Assembly (NCBI GenBank): GCA_016873295.1
Contig: VGXM01000015.1
Span: 1 to 64,000 of the forward strand
Direction: 5' to 3'
DNA length: 64,000 nt
Origin: Phycisphaerae bacterium
GTDB lineage: Bacteria > Planctomycetota > Phycisphaerae > Phycisphaerales > UBA1924
A model generated the notes under the pieces. The model did not search any database. It was not told the origin of the DNA and saw only the letters and a program-made list of their open reading frames with translations. Below, one piece after another: positions 11,709 through 20,029 of this stretch. Each line of letters begins with the position of its first letter. Position 1 is the first letter of the stretch. Both the position numbers and the translations under genes were made by a program.

Positions 11709-11795
11709 CCTCCGACTTCCGGTTCCTCCGGAAGTCGGAGGGGAGGCATCGACTTCCCAATGCCCAAGTCGATGGCGCGCCGAAGTCGATGGCCC
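11709..11795. repeat. Palindromes between divergent genes
   Basis: A perfect 14-bp hairpin (CCTCCGACTTCCGG at 11709-11722 and its complement at 11728-11741, five-base loop) is followed by CATCGACTT/AAGTCGATG (11747-11755 and 11766-11774). A third copy of AAGTCGATGG follows near 11783. They occupy the gap between the divergent MEMO gene and the small basic protein gene. They could be operators for a dimeric regulator or structured RNA in a 5' leader. Confidence 0.55.
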
Positions 11796-11863
11796 AACAC
11801 GGACCGAACCTCGCCAGTGGAGTGCGGCGCGCCTAACCTCTCCGGTCACCCGAGGCCTCAGCC

Positions 11864-12178
11864 ATGACCATCGCTCCCGGCAAGAACATCGCCTGCACCG
11901 TCACCAAGGAGCCGCTCTCCGAGGCCGACGCCAAGACCATCGCTCGCCTGATGCGCCGCGATCCATCCGCGAAGCGCAAGCTCGCCCGGGCCCAGCGCTT
12001 GCGCCGGCAGCGCATGAACGTGTTCAACCGCGGCAACCGCGACTGGATCAGTCGCGAGAAGCCCGCCGCGGTCGTCGCCGTGCGCACGGGCGCGACCTGG
12101 TCCATGACCTACACCCCCGACATCGCGGGCGACCTGGCCAAGGTCGCCAGGTGGGTCAAGGTCGACGCCAAGGGCTGA
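11864..12178 (+). CDS. Small basic protein, unknown function
   Basis: Codes for 104 residues. The centre is strongly basic and helical (RLMRRDPSAKRKLARAQRLRRQR), followed by NVFNRGNRDWISREKP and a C-terminal strand region with TWSMTYTPDI. Sequences of this kind appear to be conserved in planctomycetes from memory, but no function is known to me. The charge suggests nucleic-acid or ribosome binding; that is inference. It is divergent from the MEMO gene and lies 15 bases before the copper-protein-like lipoprotein gene, so the two may form a short operon. Confidence 0.7.
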   Translation: MTIAPGKNIACTVTKEPLSEADAKTIARLMRRDPSAKRKLARAQRLRRQRMNVFNRGNRDWISREKPAAVVAVRTGATWSMTYTPDIAGDLAKVARWVKVDAKG

Positions 12179-12193
12179 GACCGGGGCTCCTCC

Positions 12194-12628
12194 ATGCCAT
12201 GCACGACGGTCCGCATGTTCGCCTGCGCGATCGGCTTGGCTCTGGCTTCGGTCGTCGGCTGTGACAGGTCGCCGTTGCCTGCCGCGGTCAGGCCGAGCCC
12301 GGGCGACGCCGTCTACACCGTCCGTGGACGCGTGGAGAGCCTGCCGGGCACGCGTCCGGGCAGCCAGCTCCGGGTCCATCACGAACATATACCAGACTTC
12401 AGGGGGCGCGACGGGCAGGTCCACCGGAACCGCGACGGCACGGCGGGGATGCTCGAAATGAGCATGGAGTTCCCGCTGGCCCCCGGGGTTTCACTGGAAG
12501 GCATCGCGGTGGGGGACGCCGTCGAGCTGACGTTCGAGGTCGGGTGGAACCGCCCGCCGCCGTTCTTCGCGGCGACGGCGATGCACAAACTCCCACCGGG
12601 CACGCAGTTGCGCCTGACCGGGCCCTAG
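12194..12628 (+). CDS. CusF-like copper-binding lipoprotein
   Basis: Codes for 144 residues. A signal peptide (ACAIGLALASVVGC) ends in a lipobox cysteine at about residue 23, so the protein should be lipid-anchored. The mature part is one small beta barrel of the CusF type: YTVRGRVESLPG, then LRVHHEHIPDF, a metal-type segment MLEMSMEFPL, and LEGIAVGDAVELTFEV. Histidines near the start and paired methionines in the MxMxF motif are the usual Cu(I)/Ag(I) ligands of CusF. There is an insertion (GRDGQVHRNRDGTA) between the His and Met parts. It probably buffers or senses copper at the membrane; no copper pump is adjacent. Confidence 0.75.
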   Translation: MPCTTVRMFACAIGLALASVVGCDRSPLPAAVRPSPGDAVYTVRGRVESLPGTRPGSQLRVHHEHIPDFRGRDGQVHRNRDGTAGMLEMSMEFPLAPGVSLEGIAVGDAVELTFEVGWNRPPPFFAATAMHKLPPGTQLRLTGP

Positions 12629-12637
12629 CGGCGCGCG

Positions 12638-12678
12638 AAAAAAACCCGGCACTCGGGACACATGCCCAAGCACCGGGT
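12638..12678 (-). terminator. Intrinsic terminator after the uracil-DNA glycosylase gene
   Basis: On the minus strand a long stem (ACCCGGTGCTTGGG paired with CCCGAGTGCCGGGT, some G-U pairs) is followed directly by seven T residues. It lies about 190 bases after the glycosylase stop. It also separates this unit from the convergent lipoprotein gene. Nothing coding is visible in 12681-12866. Confidence 0.8.
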
Positions 12679-12866
12679 CTCGTGGGGGTCAGGGTTGGCG
12701 GCCCCGGCTGAACCGGTGCCGTGTGACGATTCGACGCTTGCCGCCGTCGGGTTGCAGCCTCGCGCCACTCATCACACATTTTTCTGTGTTCGTTGGCCCA
12801 AGTCCAGTCGGCAGGGTTCGGTTCGGACCGAATCCATCGGAATTGGGGGCAACCCCGGAGGCGCGG

Positions 12867-13664
12867 CTATGGCGACGCGGGGAGCCCCGCCAGACGGTCC
12901 ACGACGAGCCTGAGGTCGGCCCACACCTTGCCGCGGACCTCGGGCGTGTACTGGCGGAGCACGTACGCCGGGTGGTAGGTGGGCATGACGGGCACGACCC
13001 GTCCTTCGCCGGTGACAATCCGGGCCCAGCGCCCGCGGAGGCGCGACATGGACTCGTCGCTCCCCAGGATCAGGCGCGTGGCGGGCAGCCCCAGCGTGAC
13101 GAGCGCGTCCGGGGCCACGATGCGGATCTGGTCGTGGAGGTACGGCGCGCACAGGGCCGCCTCCTCGGGCGTGGGCGTGGCGTTGTTGGGCGGGCGCGTC
13201 TTGAGCACGTTGGCGATGTACACCCGATCGCGCGACAGCCCCATGGCCACGATCATCTTGTCGAGCAGTTGCCCCGCCCGCCCGACGAAGGGGCGGCCGG
13301 TCTTGTCCTCCTCCTCGCCCGGGGCCTCGCCCACGAACATGACGCGGGCGCAGGGGTCGCCCTCGCCGAACACGATCCGCGTGTGGCCCGTGACAAAGCG
13401 CTCGTGCGGGGCGTCCCTCTCGTAGCGACGCCGGACCTCATCCAGCAAAGCCTGGCGCCGGGACCGCTCGTCGTCGGCTTGCGGGCGCGTGTCCGCCGAC
13501 GGCTTGGGCTCGACGAGCGGGGCGTGGGCCGGTGGTTCGGCGGTGACGCGGGGCGCCTCGGCGGGGGGCGGAGGCCGCGGCTCGGGCTCCTTCGGGATGA
13601 AGTCCACGCCCGAGAGCCGCAGGCCCTGGAGGTGCTGGGCGACCAGTCGGCGCGCGGAGGTCAT
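12867..13664 (-). CDS. Uracil-DNA glycosylase, family 4-like, lacking most Fe-S cysteines
   Basis: Codes for 265 residues. After a Pro-rich N-terminus (about 1-80), the catalytic domain shows motif A GEAPGEEEDKTGRPFVG (112-128), the ANVLKTRPPNN motif (151-161) and the loop YHPAYVLR (230-237). The enzyme should remove uracil from DNA in base excision repair. Family 4 enzymes hold a [4Fe-4S] cluster with four cysteines: a CxxC before motif A, the Cys of KCRPP and one in the following helix. Here the CxxC region reads RYERDAPHERF and KCRPP has become KTRPP; only C172 (EAALCAPYL) remains. So the cluster is probably absent, although the catalytic motifs are kept. The gene overlaps the upstream membrane-protein gene by four bases (ATGA). 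Confidence 0.88.
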   Translation of the reverse strand: MTSARRLVAQHLQGLRLSGVDFIPKEPEPRPPPPAEAPRVTAEPPAHAPLVEPKPSADTRPQADDERSRRQALLDEVRRRYERDAPHERFVTGHTRIVFGEGDPCARVMFVGEAPGEEEDKTGRPFVGRAGQLLDKMIVAMGLSRDRVYIANVLKTRPPNNATPTPEEAALCAPYLHDQIRIVAPDALVTLGLPATRLILGSDESMSRLRGRWARIVTGEGRVVPVMPTYHPAYVLRQYTPEVRGKVWADLRLVVDRLAGLPASP

Positions 13665-13954
13665 GGCGTCTTGGGGGGCGGGGCGGGCTTCTCGGCGTCG
13701 GGCCCGGGCGCCTCCTGGGGTTCGCGCGGCGGCTCCATGGGCTCGGCGTCCGGGTGCACGGGAACCCGCGGCGCCGCCACCTTCGGGCCGGGCGACGCCG
13801 GCTGAACGGGCGCGGCGGGCCTCATGAACCCGCTCAGGAACGCCCCGGCGAACCCGCCCACCACCAGCCCGATCACCAGCCCGGGAAGGAAGACCTTGAC
13901 GAACGTCCCGTTGGTCGGCGTCACCTGCTGCGGCGCGGTCTCGGGCTCTGTCAT
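13661..13954 (-). CDS. Small one-TM protein with Pro-rich tail
   Basis: Codes for 97 residues. One hydrophobic helix at about 19-43 (VFLPGLVIGLVVGGFAGAFL, Gly-rich face) is followed by a Pro/Ala/Glu-rich tail of some 50 residues. Its stop overlaps the start of the glycosylase gene (ATGA), so both are translated from one message. The Gly-rich helix suggests oligomer packing in the membrane. The family is not recognised and any link with DNA repair would be guesswork. Confidence 0.65.
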   Translation of the reverse strand: MTEPETAPQQVTPTNGTFVKVFLPGLVIGLVVGGFAGAFLSGFMRPAAPVQPASPGPKVAAPRVPVHPDAEPMEPPREPQEAPGPDAEKPAPPPKTP

Positions 13955-14056
13955 GGCGGGGCCTCGGTCGGGAGGTCAGGGCTCGCCGATGCGAGCGGTG
14001 CGCAAGCGTACCAGCCCGGGGCCCGGGGCGTCACGCGAACCGATCGAGGCGGCGCG

Positions 14057-14230
14057 TCACTCCGGCGGCCGCGGCACGCTCGCCGACACCAGGTTCCGCA
14101 CCACCACGCGCCCGCCCTCCGTCCATAGCTCCAGCCTCGTGCTCCCGCCCCAGAGCAGCGGCACCCCGAGGGGCGGGGCCCCCGCCGGCTCCAGCCCGCG
14201 ATCAAGGCCGGCGGATGGGCCTCGGTGCAC
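14057..14230 (-). CDS. Possible small ORF in a 343-base gap
   Basis: A GTG-started frame of 57 codons has protein-like composition at its end (VPLLWGGSTRLELWTEGG, then RVVVRNLVSASVPRP). AGGAGG lies directly before the GTG but too close for a normal ribosome site, and the frame stays open upstream as far as the stop of the dockerin gene. It could be a small gene or the remnant of a longer one. Otherwise I see nothing in 13955-14297. Confidence 0.25.
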   Translation of the reverse strand: MHRGPSAGLDRGLEPAGAPPLGVPLLWGGSTRLELWTEGGRVVVRNLVSASVPRPPE

Positions 14231-14297
14231 CTCCTCCTGTTGGCCTGGGTCGCGCCAATGCCCCTCCGCGGGGCACCGGCGTCCCGCCCGCCCTTCC

Positions 14298-16739
14298 TCA
14301 GCACCCCGCGCTGAAGAGGTTGAGGAACACCAGGAAGTCGTTGAAGTCGATGGTGCCGTCGGCGTTCAGGTCGGCCCGAGGGAGGGCGGCGTTGAAGTCG
14401 TTGAGGAACGCGAGGAAATCGTTGAAGTCGACGGTGCCGTCGAGGTTCCAGTCGGCCAGGCACCCCTGGCAGGGGATCAGGCGGGCCAGCCGCTGGCACG
14501 ACACCCCCCCGAAGGTCGAGAAGTCCCCGGCGATGTAGAGGCATGGGCCGAGCCCGTCGCCGGCGTTGTGGACGGCCAGGGCGTGCCCGGGGCCGTCCAG
14601 CCCGGTCAGGACGGGGGCCCAGGCGGTGCCGTCCCACTTGGCGAGGTACGGGGTGTTGAGGCCGGAGGCGGAGGAAAAATCGCCCGCGACGTAGAGCTCG
14701 GGTCCGTTGCCCGAGCCGTCGTTGAACATGGCCAGGGCCCGCACGCGCCCGTTGACGCCCTGGGCCATGAAGTGCCAGTGGTCGCCGTGCCACGGAGCGA
14801 CGCGCCCGGCGGTGATCCCGCCCGCGCGCGTGATGTCGCCGCCCATGAACAGGAAGTTGGTGTGGTCGAAGGGTGTGTCGGGGACGGTGGAGGTGAGGAT
14901 CTGCCCCTCCACGCCGTGGAACCCGTTGACGGCGGGGGCGTTCATGGTGCCGGTGGCGCCGTTGATGAAGAACCCGTTCTGGAGCGCGAAGGGAGCCGTG
15001 GGCCCGCCGATGCCGCCCTGGGTCAGGAGCCCGCCGCCGAAGACGTCCGGCACGCCGTCCATCGTGAAGTCGCCGCCGGCGAGCGTGTTGACGGGCCCGT
15101 TGACGGCGCCCGCGGAATGGGCCGACCATCCCGGGTTGAAGAGCGAGTACTGGGCGAAGTACGCCGGCGAGGGCCCGGAGGCGCGGAAGTTCCCGCCGAC
15201 GAGCACGCGGTCGGGCAGGGCGAGGATCGCGCGGACCTCGTCGCCCGCCAGCCCGGGCTCGGGCGCAAAGCGTCGCGGCGTGCCCGACAGATCGATCCCG
15301 TAGAACCGCGGGAAGGGCAGCCCGAACGCCCCGCCCACCAGCAGCAGGTCGCCCTCCTTCTCCTCCAGGCGCGCCAGGGCCGCGGGCGCCGCCGAGGGTC
15401 GCTCCGCCGCCGGGATCGCGTGGAATCGCCGCCCGTCGTATCGGACAAGCGCCGTCGCCGTCGTCGTTCCCGCCGTCGTGAAGGTGCCGGAAAGGAAGAG
15501 CTGGCGCCCCGAGAACTGGAAACCGGGATTGGCGCTCACCATGGCGCGGACCGTCACGCCGAACGAGCCCTGGAGCCCCGCGTCGAGCCCGCGGAAGGCC
15601 TGCGATGCCGGATCGAAGAGGCGGACGCTGCGTTCGTCCGCGAAAGCGCCGAGCGCGGCTGTCTCGCCCGGTCCACCCAGTCCCACGATCCGCGCCGGCG
15701 CGGACGGAAGGCCCGACCCCAGCGCCGACCACGACCCGTTCCAGCGGGCGGCGTTGGCCGCGGGCACGCCGCCGGCGGCGGCGAACCGCCCAACCACGAG
15801 CAGGTCAGCGCCCTCGAAGACCGCCGACGTCGCCTCGTCCGAGACAGTCCCCACGCCCGAGCCGAGCGCTTGAACGCCGCCGGCACTCAACCACGCGATG
15901 TTCCGCGCCGCGGTCCCCGCGATCGAATCGAAGCGGCCGGCAACCACAAGCCCCGCGGCCCCCGCGCGCAGCTCGTTCACGCGCAGGGGCGGCGCTCCCG
16001 CCAGGGCCGCGAAGGTCGAGAGCGCGGAACCATCGAACCGCAGCACCGCCGACCCCTCGCCTGCGACGAACAGAGCCGGGCCTCCCACGTCCGCTGGAGC
16101 GAGCGTCAGCACCTCGAACCCGACGCCCGCCCCCACGGGCTCCCAACCCGCGCCCCCGAGGCGTGCGAGGTTGACAACGGGCGTGGCGCCCGAGGCATCG
16201 ATCAGACCACCGGCGTAGAGCACGCCATCGATCACCGCCAGAGCCCGGACCGTCGCCGGCCCGCCTCCCGAGGACAGCCCGGCCCCGACCGCGTGCCACG
16301 CCGACCCGTCCCACGCCGCAACGCTCCGCACCGGCTGCCCGCCCGCGGTGTCGAAGTGGCCCGCGACGATCAGACGCGGCGCGAGGGGCCCGGGCCCGTC
16401 GGGATCGTGCACCGTCAAGGCGTGAACGACGCCGAGCCCGCCCGAGACGCCGGACCCGAGCGGCGTGTAGTTGCGCCGGTCCGTCCACCGGACCACGCCG
16501 CCCGCGGGCACGCCGCCCGCGCTGGTGAACCCGCCGCCCAGGTACCACTGCGGGCCGCCGCCGTTGTCGTGCTCCACCGCCGCCAGCACGGCGCCGTCGA
16601 ACCGCCCGGAGGCAAACCCCGGATCGACGGCGGGCTGACATGACTGACCCGCCGCGGCGCCGGCAAGTCCTGCAACCGCGACCGCCGCCGTGGCGGCGTG
16701 CGGCCCTCGGCGGGCCAGGCTCCAAGTCGCGCTCCTCAT
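14298..16739 (-). CDS. Secreted beta-propeller-like protein with C-terminal dockerin repeats
   Basis: Codes for 813 residues from the ATG giving MRSATWSL. An N-terminal signal peptide (AATAAVAVAGLAGAAAG) is followed by many repeats of about 45-55 residues with patterns like YLGGGFTSAGGVPAG, LIVAGHFDTAGGQPV and LYVAGDFSSASGLN. These are the Gly-rich strands of a propeller or delta-60-type repeat fold. The last 55 residues hold two dockerin-type EF-hand units (DWNLDGTVDFNDFLAFLN and DLNADGTIDFNDFLVFLN), beginning after a Cys and ending in Ser-Ala-Gly-Cys. The protein should be exported and bind calcium through the dockerin. It is the last of four consecutive genes for such proteins. Its ligand is unknown. 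Confidence 0.85.
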   Translation of the reverse strand: MRSATWSLARRGPHAATAAVAVAGLAGAAAGQSCQPAVDPGFASGRFDGAVLAAVEHDNGGGPQWYLGGGFTSAGGVPAGGVVRWTDRRNYTPLGSGVSGGLGVVHALTVHDPDGPGPLAPRLIVAGHFDTAGGQPVRSVAAWDGSAWHAVGAGLSSGGGPATVRALAVIDGVLYAGGLIDASGATPVVNLARLGGAGWEPVGAGVGFEVLTLAPADVGGPALFVAGEGSAVLRFDGSALSTFAALAGAPPLRVNELRAGAAGLVVAGRFDSIAGTAARNIAWLSAGGVQALGSGVGTVSDEATSAVFEGADLLVVGRFAAAGGVPAANAARWNGSWSALGSGLPSAPARIVGLGGPGETAALGAFADERSVRLFDPASQAFRGLDAGLQGSFGVTVRAMVSANPGFQFSGRQLFLSGTFTTAGTTTATALVRYDGRRFHAIPAAERPSAAPAALARLEEKEGDLLLVGGAFGLPFPRFYGIDLSGTPRRFAPEPGLAGDEVRAILALPDRVLVGGNFRASGPSPAYFAQYSLFNPGWSAHSAGAVNGPVNTLAGGDFTMDGVPDVFGGGLLTQGGIGGPTAPFALQNGFFINGATGTMNAPAVNGFHGVEGQILTSTVPDTPFDHTNFLFMGGDITRAGGITAGRVAPWHGDHWHFMAQGVNGRVRALAMFNDGSGNGPELYVAGDFSSASGLNTPYLAKWDGTAWAPVLTGLDGPGHALAVHNAGDGLGPCLYIAGDFSTFGGVSCQRLARLIPCQGCLADWNLDGTVDFNDFLAFLNDFNAALPRADLNADGTIDFNDFLVFLNLFSAGC

Positions 16740-16747
16740 GGCCGCGC

Positions 16748-17521
16748 TCAGCACCCGGTGTTGAAGAGGTTCATGAACGCGAGGAAGTCATTGAAGTCAA
16801 CGACGCCGTCGGCGTTCAGGTCCGCCCGGGCCGCGCCCGCGTTGAAGTCGTTGAGGAACGCGAGGAAGTCGTTGAAGTCGACCACGCCGTCGCCGTTCCA
16901 GTCCGCCTGGCAGGGCGGGACATACCGCTCGACGACCACGCGGATCACGATGTCGCCGCTGGCGCCGAACGCGCAGATGTCCGTCCACCCGCCCGGGATG
17001 GCGAAGATCGGGTTGAACCCCGGCTGGCACCCGTTGGTGTCCGTCACCAGGCTCGCGTAGTTGAGCCCGCGGATGCCGCCGCCGACGGCCGGCGCCTGCC
17101 CCTCGTCGAACCGAAGCCCGACCGTGAACGCCGTGGGCGTCTGGAAGACGATGTTCTCGCCCTCGAAGTTGAACTCGTTGAGGAACCCGTCGGCCAGCTG
17201 CGGCGGGTCGCTCTCGAAGACCAGCGTGGGCGTCACCTGCCCCAGCGGATGCCGGTAGACGATGATCGAGTGCTGGATGTTGTTGATCGACTGCCCCAGC
17301 CACGACTTCCAGAAGATCTGCACGCGCTTGAGCTTGAGCGGGAAGAGCCCGTTGGGCGCGATGAACCGCGCCGCGCCGATCTCGTGGTCATGGAACCCCA
17401 TCTGGATCGCCGCCGTCCCCCCGTGGGTCAGCGAATCGTTCTGCAAAGTCTGCTCCTGCCCCAGCGCGGCCCCCGCGCTCAGGGCCAGGGCCAGCGCCGC
17501 GGTCATTCTGACTCGGTTCAT
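16748..17521 (-). CDS. Secreted protein with C-terminal dockerin repeats
   Basis: Codes for 257 residues; the ATG giving MNRVRM has AGGAGG six bases upstream, which decides the start. A signal peptide (MTAALALALSAGAALGQ) is followed by about 180 residues of beta-rich domain with IGAARFIAPNGLFPLKLKRV and IVIRVVVERYV. The last 54 residues are two EF-hand dockerin units (DWNGDGVVDFNDFLAFLN and DLNADGVVDFNDFLAFMN) ending Asn-Thr-Gly-Cys, preceded by PPCQA. The body has no family I recognise; the fold may be a carbohydrate- or ligand-binding beta sandwich. It lies eight bases before the large propeller gene, so these two are probably co-transcribed. Confidence 0.85.
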   Translation of the reverse strand: MNRVRMTAALALALSAGAALGQEQTLQNDSLTHGGTAAIQMGFHDHEIGAARFIAPNGLFPLKLKRVQIFWKSWLGQSINNIQHSIIVYRHPLGQVTPTLVFESDPPQLADGFLNEFNFEGENIVFQTPTAFTVGLRFDEGQAPAVGGGIRGLNYASLVTDTNGCQPGFNPIFAIPGGWTDICAFGASGDIVIRVVVERYVPPCQADWNGDGVVDFNDFLAFLNDFNAGAARADLNADGVVDFNDFLAFMNLFNTGC

Positions 17522-17670
17522 CGCGTCCTCCTGCCCCGGCGAGCGGCGGCGCCCGCGCCGCCCGGGCTCCTTGCCCGCAAGTCCGGTACGCCCCAGTCTA
17601 CCGCGCGGGTGCGTGATTCCGCCTGCGAATCGGGCCCGAACGACGCCGTCGGCCTTCTCGGGCGTTTCCG

Positions 17671-17728
17671 GGAGAAAAAGACGCCGGGGCCCGACGGGGG
17701 AGGATCGCTCCCGCGCGGGCCCCGGCGT
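17671..17728 (-). terminator. Intrinsic terminator after a dockerin-protein gene
   Basis: A perfect 13-bp stem (ACGCCGGGGCCCG paired with CGGGCCCCGGCGT) encloses a 21-base loop with its own small hairpin, and on the minus strand CTTTTTCTCCC follows. It begins about 15 bases after the stop of the 17743-18909 gene. So that gene ends separately from the two genes further downstream on this strand. Confidence 0.85.
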
Positions 17729-17742
17729 GGGCAAGAGGCTCT

Positions 17743-18909
17743 TCAGCAGCCGGCGTTGTAGATGTTGAGGAACTCGAGGAAGTCGTTGAAGTCGACGACC
17801 CCGTCGCCGTTCAGGTCGGCGCAGTCGTCCAGGTTGTTGAAGTCGTTGAGGAAGGCGAGGAAGTCGTTGAAGTCGATCACGCCGTCCTCGTTCCAGTCGG
17901 CGCGGCTGCACGCGCCGGCGCCGGTGCCCGGGCAGGTGCTCACGAAGCAGGCGCCGGTCAGGTCGATGTTGTAGTTGCCCGCGGCGAAGGCCGAGCCGGT
18001 CCAGCCCGCGACGACGATGCCGCCGGAGCCGACGCCGGGGCCGTCCGGGGCGCGCTCGACGTTGAAGGGCGTGTTGAGCCAGATGAGCTCGGCGAGGCCG
18101 TTGGCGGGATCAAGGTTGTAGCCCGAGATGCCGAGCAGGTAGTCGCCCGCGGGGAGGCTCGAGGTGAAGGTGTTGGAGAGGGAGCTCTGGAGCGTGCCGG
18201 CCGGGTTGTCGTCGTTGGCGACGATGCCCGAGCCGTCCATCTGGAACAGCCAGAGCTGCGTGTCGATGCTCGTCCCGTTCCCGACCGTCGTCGCCGAGAA
18301 GCTACCGGGGTCGCAGATGCGGATGCGGTAGAGGTCCATCTCGCCCGTCGTGTAGCTGCCCTGGATGCGGTTGAGCGCGCCCGAGCCGGTCACGGGCATC
18401 TCGGAGCCCGGCAGCTGACCCGCGTCCCCGGTCTCGATAAACGTGCCGGGCGGCGGGGGCACCGGATCGATCACCGTCAGCGTGCCCGCGCCCGATGCCC
18501 CGTTGAACCCGGCGATGCGGATCAGCGCGGGCACCCCCGCGGTCACGGGGAAGGAGATCCGCGTGGTGAAGCCCGCGCAGCCGGAGGTGTCATCGGTGCA
18601 GATCAGCAGGCTGCCGCCGCAGGCGTCAAACGCCGCCAGCACCGTGTCGTACGACGCGGCGTTGCACGTCTCGACCGTCATGCTGCCGCTGATGGCCGAG
18701 ACCACCTTGATCCAGCCGTCGGGGCTGGCGCTCGACGAGCCGCACGTGCCCAGGCCCCAGTGGTCGGGCGTGAAGCCCGTCGTGTCAAAGGCGTATGCGC
18801 CCGCTCCGACCGTCGGCGCCGACGCGCAGTCGTCCGTCGGCGTCTGACCCACGGCCATGCCCGCCGTCAGAGCGAGCGCGGCGATCCCAGACATTCCCCA
18901 AATACGCAT
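17743..18909 (-). CDS. Secreted protein with PPC-like domains and dockerin repeats
   Basis: Codes for 388 residues; GGGAGGT precedes the ATG at five bases. After a signal peptide (ALALTAGMAVGQ) come two beta-sandwich regions. The first (about 22-150) contains DGWIKVVSAISGSMTVETCN and DTSGCAGFTTRISFPV, typical of pre-peptidase C-terminal type domains; the second (about 155-325) contains LPAGDYLLGISGYNLDP. The last 60 residues carry dockerin EF-hands (DWNEDGVIDFNDFLAFLN and DLNGDGVVDFNDFLEFLN), ending Asn-Ala-Gly-Cys. The second sandwich plus dockerin is closely paralogous to the neighbouring 19265-20029 protein, which indicates tandem duplication. It probably binds polymers or other surface proteins; the ligand is unknown. 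Confidence 0.87.
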   Translation of the reverse strand: MRIWGMSGIAALALTAGMAVGQTPTDDCASAPTVGAGAYAFDTTGFTPDHWGLGTCGSSSASPDGWIKVVSAISGSMTVETCNAASYDTVLAAFDACGGSLLICTDDTSGCAGFTTRISFPVTAGVPALIRIAGFNGASGAGTLTVIDPVPPPPGTFIETGDAGQLPGSEMPVTGSGALNRIQGSYTTGEMDLYRIRICDPGSFSATTVGNGTSIDTQLWLFQMDGSGIVANDDNPAGTLQSSLSNTFTSSLPAGDYLLGISGYNLDPANGLAELIWLNTPFNVERAPDGPGVGSGGIVVAGWTGSAFAAGNYNIDLTGACFVSTCPGTGAGACSRADWNEDGVIDFNDFLAFLNDFNNLDDCADLNGDGVVDFNDFLEFLNIYNAGC

Positions 18910-19047
18910 GTGAAACCTCCCTATGCACTCCGGACGCGACCAGCGCCCTCAGTACCCACGCGATGCGGTTCCGCCGATTGGAACCGCCGACGCCCTCGAT
19001 CCGGTGGAATCACCGGGACAATCGCCGAGAATGCGCCTTCAACCCTC

Positions 19048-19075
19048 AAGATACACAGGACCCCGGATCGTGCAA
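19048..19075 (-). promoter_or_regulatory. Weak candidate promoter for the 17743-18909 gene
   Basis: The minus strand has TTGCAC, a 16-bp spacer and TATCTT, giving a leader of about 130 bases. The -10 box matches consensus reasonably, the -35 box poorly. The same TATCTT appears upstream of the paralogous gene at 20150-20155. Apart from this I see no gene or repeat in 18910-19264. Confidence 0.35.
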
Positions 19076-19264
19076 GCGGATTCCGCGCAGATGCCCGCAC
19101 GACCCGCGAATTCCCCGGATCGCGCCGCCGCGGATCCGCGGGTTGATCGGCCGGATCCCTACCACAATCCGTACGAGCGTGCGACTCCGCAGGGTCACCC
19201 CGCTCGGGGGCCGGAGCGCGCCGCAGCCACACGGACCTGCCGGGCGGGGTCATCCCGGGTCGGC

Positions 19265-20029
19265 TCAGCAGCCGACATTGAACAGGTTGAGGAAGGCGAG
19301 GAAGTCGTTGAAGTCGACGGCGCCGTCCGCGTTCAGGTCGGCGCACAGGTCCTGGGCGTTGAAGGTGTTCAGGAACGCCAGCATGTCGTTGAAGTCGATC
19401 GTGCCGTCCTCGTTCCAGTCGGCCCGCGAGCAAGCCCCCGTCCCCGTGCCCGGGCAGGTGGAGACGAAGCACGCGCCGGTGAGCGCGATGGTGTAGGTGC
19501 CGGTCGTGGTGTGGGTGCCGGTCCAGGCCGAGACCACGATGTCGCCGGCGGTGGCGCCCGGGCCGTCCGGCGCCCTCTCGACGTTGAAGGGCGTGTTGGC
19601 CCAGATCAACGCCGCCGTCGAGTTGACGGGATCTCGGTTGTACCGGCTGATCCCGAGAATGTACCGCCCCGGGGTCAGGCTGCTGGTGAACAGGTTGGTC
19701 AATCGGCTCTGGAGGGTGCCCGTCGGCGCGTCGTCGTTGTGGACGATTCCCCGCCCGTCGGCGTGGAAGAGCCACAACTGCGTGTCCCACGTCACGCTGC
19801 CCACCGTGGTCGCCGAGAAGTTGCCCGGGAAGCAGATGTCGATGACGAACAGGTCGGCGTCGCTCGCGGCGTTGGTGCCCGAGAGCGAGGTCAGCGGGCC
19901 CGACCCGGCCGCGACCTGCGCGGTGCCCGGCAGATCGCCCGCGTCGCCCACTTCGGCGTAGTTCTGCCCGAACGCCGCCCCGGCCGACACAACGAGCGAG
20001 ACGGCCCCGACGATTCCAGAACGAAGCAT
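19265..20029 (-). CDS. Secreted protein with dockerin repeats, paralogue of its neighbour
   Basis: Codes for 254 residues from the ATG giving MLRSGIVG, with AAGGGAT nearby upstream. A signal peptide (VSLVVSAGAAFGQ) is followed by one beta-sandwich domain. This domain aligns with the second half of the neighbouring protein: ETGDAGQLPG there versus EVGDAGDLPG here, and shared FSATTVG, DTQLWLF and TPFNVERAPDGPG motifs. It ends in two dockerin EF-hands (DWNEDGTIDFNDMLAFLN and DLNADGAVDFNDFLAFLN) and Asn-Val-Gly-Cys. It lacks the first sandwich of the paralogue, so the pair differ by domain gain or loss. A TATCTT hexamer at 20150-20155 could be its -10 box. Its ligand is unknown. Confidence 0.86.
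   Translation of the reverse strand: MLRSGIVGAVSLVVSAGAAFGQNYAEVGDAGDLPGTAQVAAGSGPLTSLSGTNAASDADLFVIDICFPGNFSATTVGSVTWDTQLWLFHADGRGIVHNDDAPTGTLQSRLTNLFTSSLTPGRYILGISRYNRDPVNSTAALIWANTPFNVERAPDGPGATAGDIVVSAWTGTHTTTGTYTIALTGACFVSTCPGTGTGACSRADWNEDGTIDFNDMLAFLNTFNAQDLCADLNADGAVDFNDFLAFLNLFNVGC

Noticed and set aside
12662-12913. Small plus-strand frame after the copper-protein gene
   Set aside because: It overlaps the terminator and the glycosylase gene, and lacks protein-like features.
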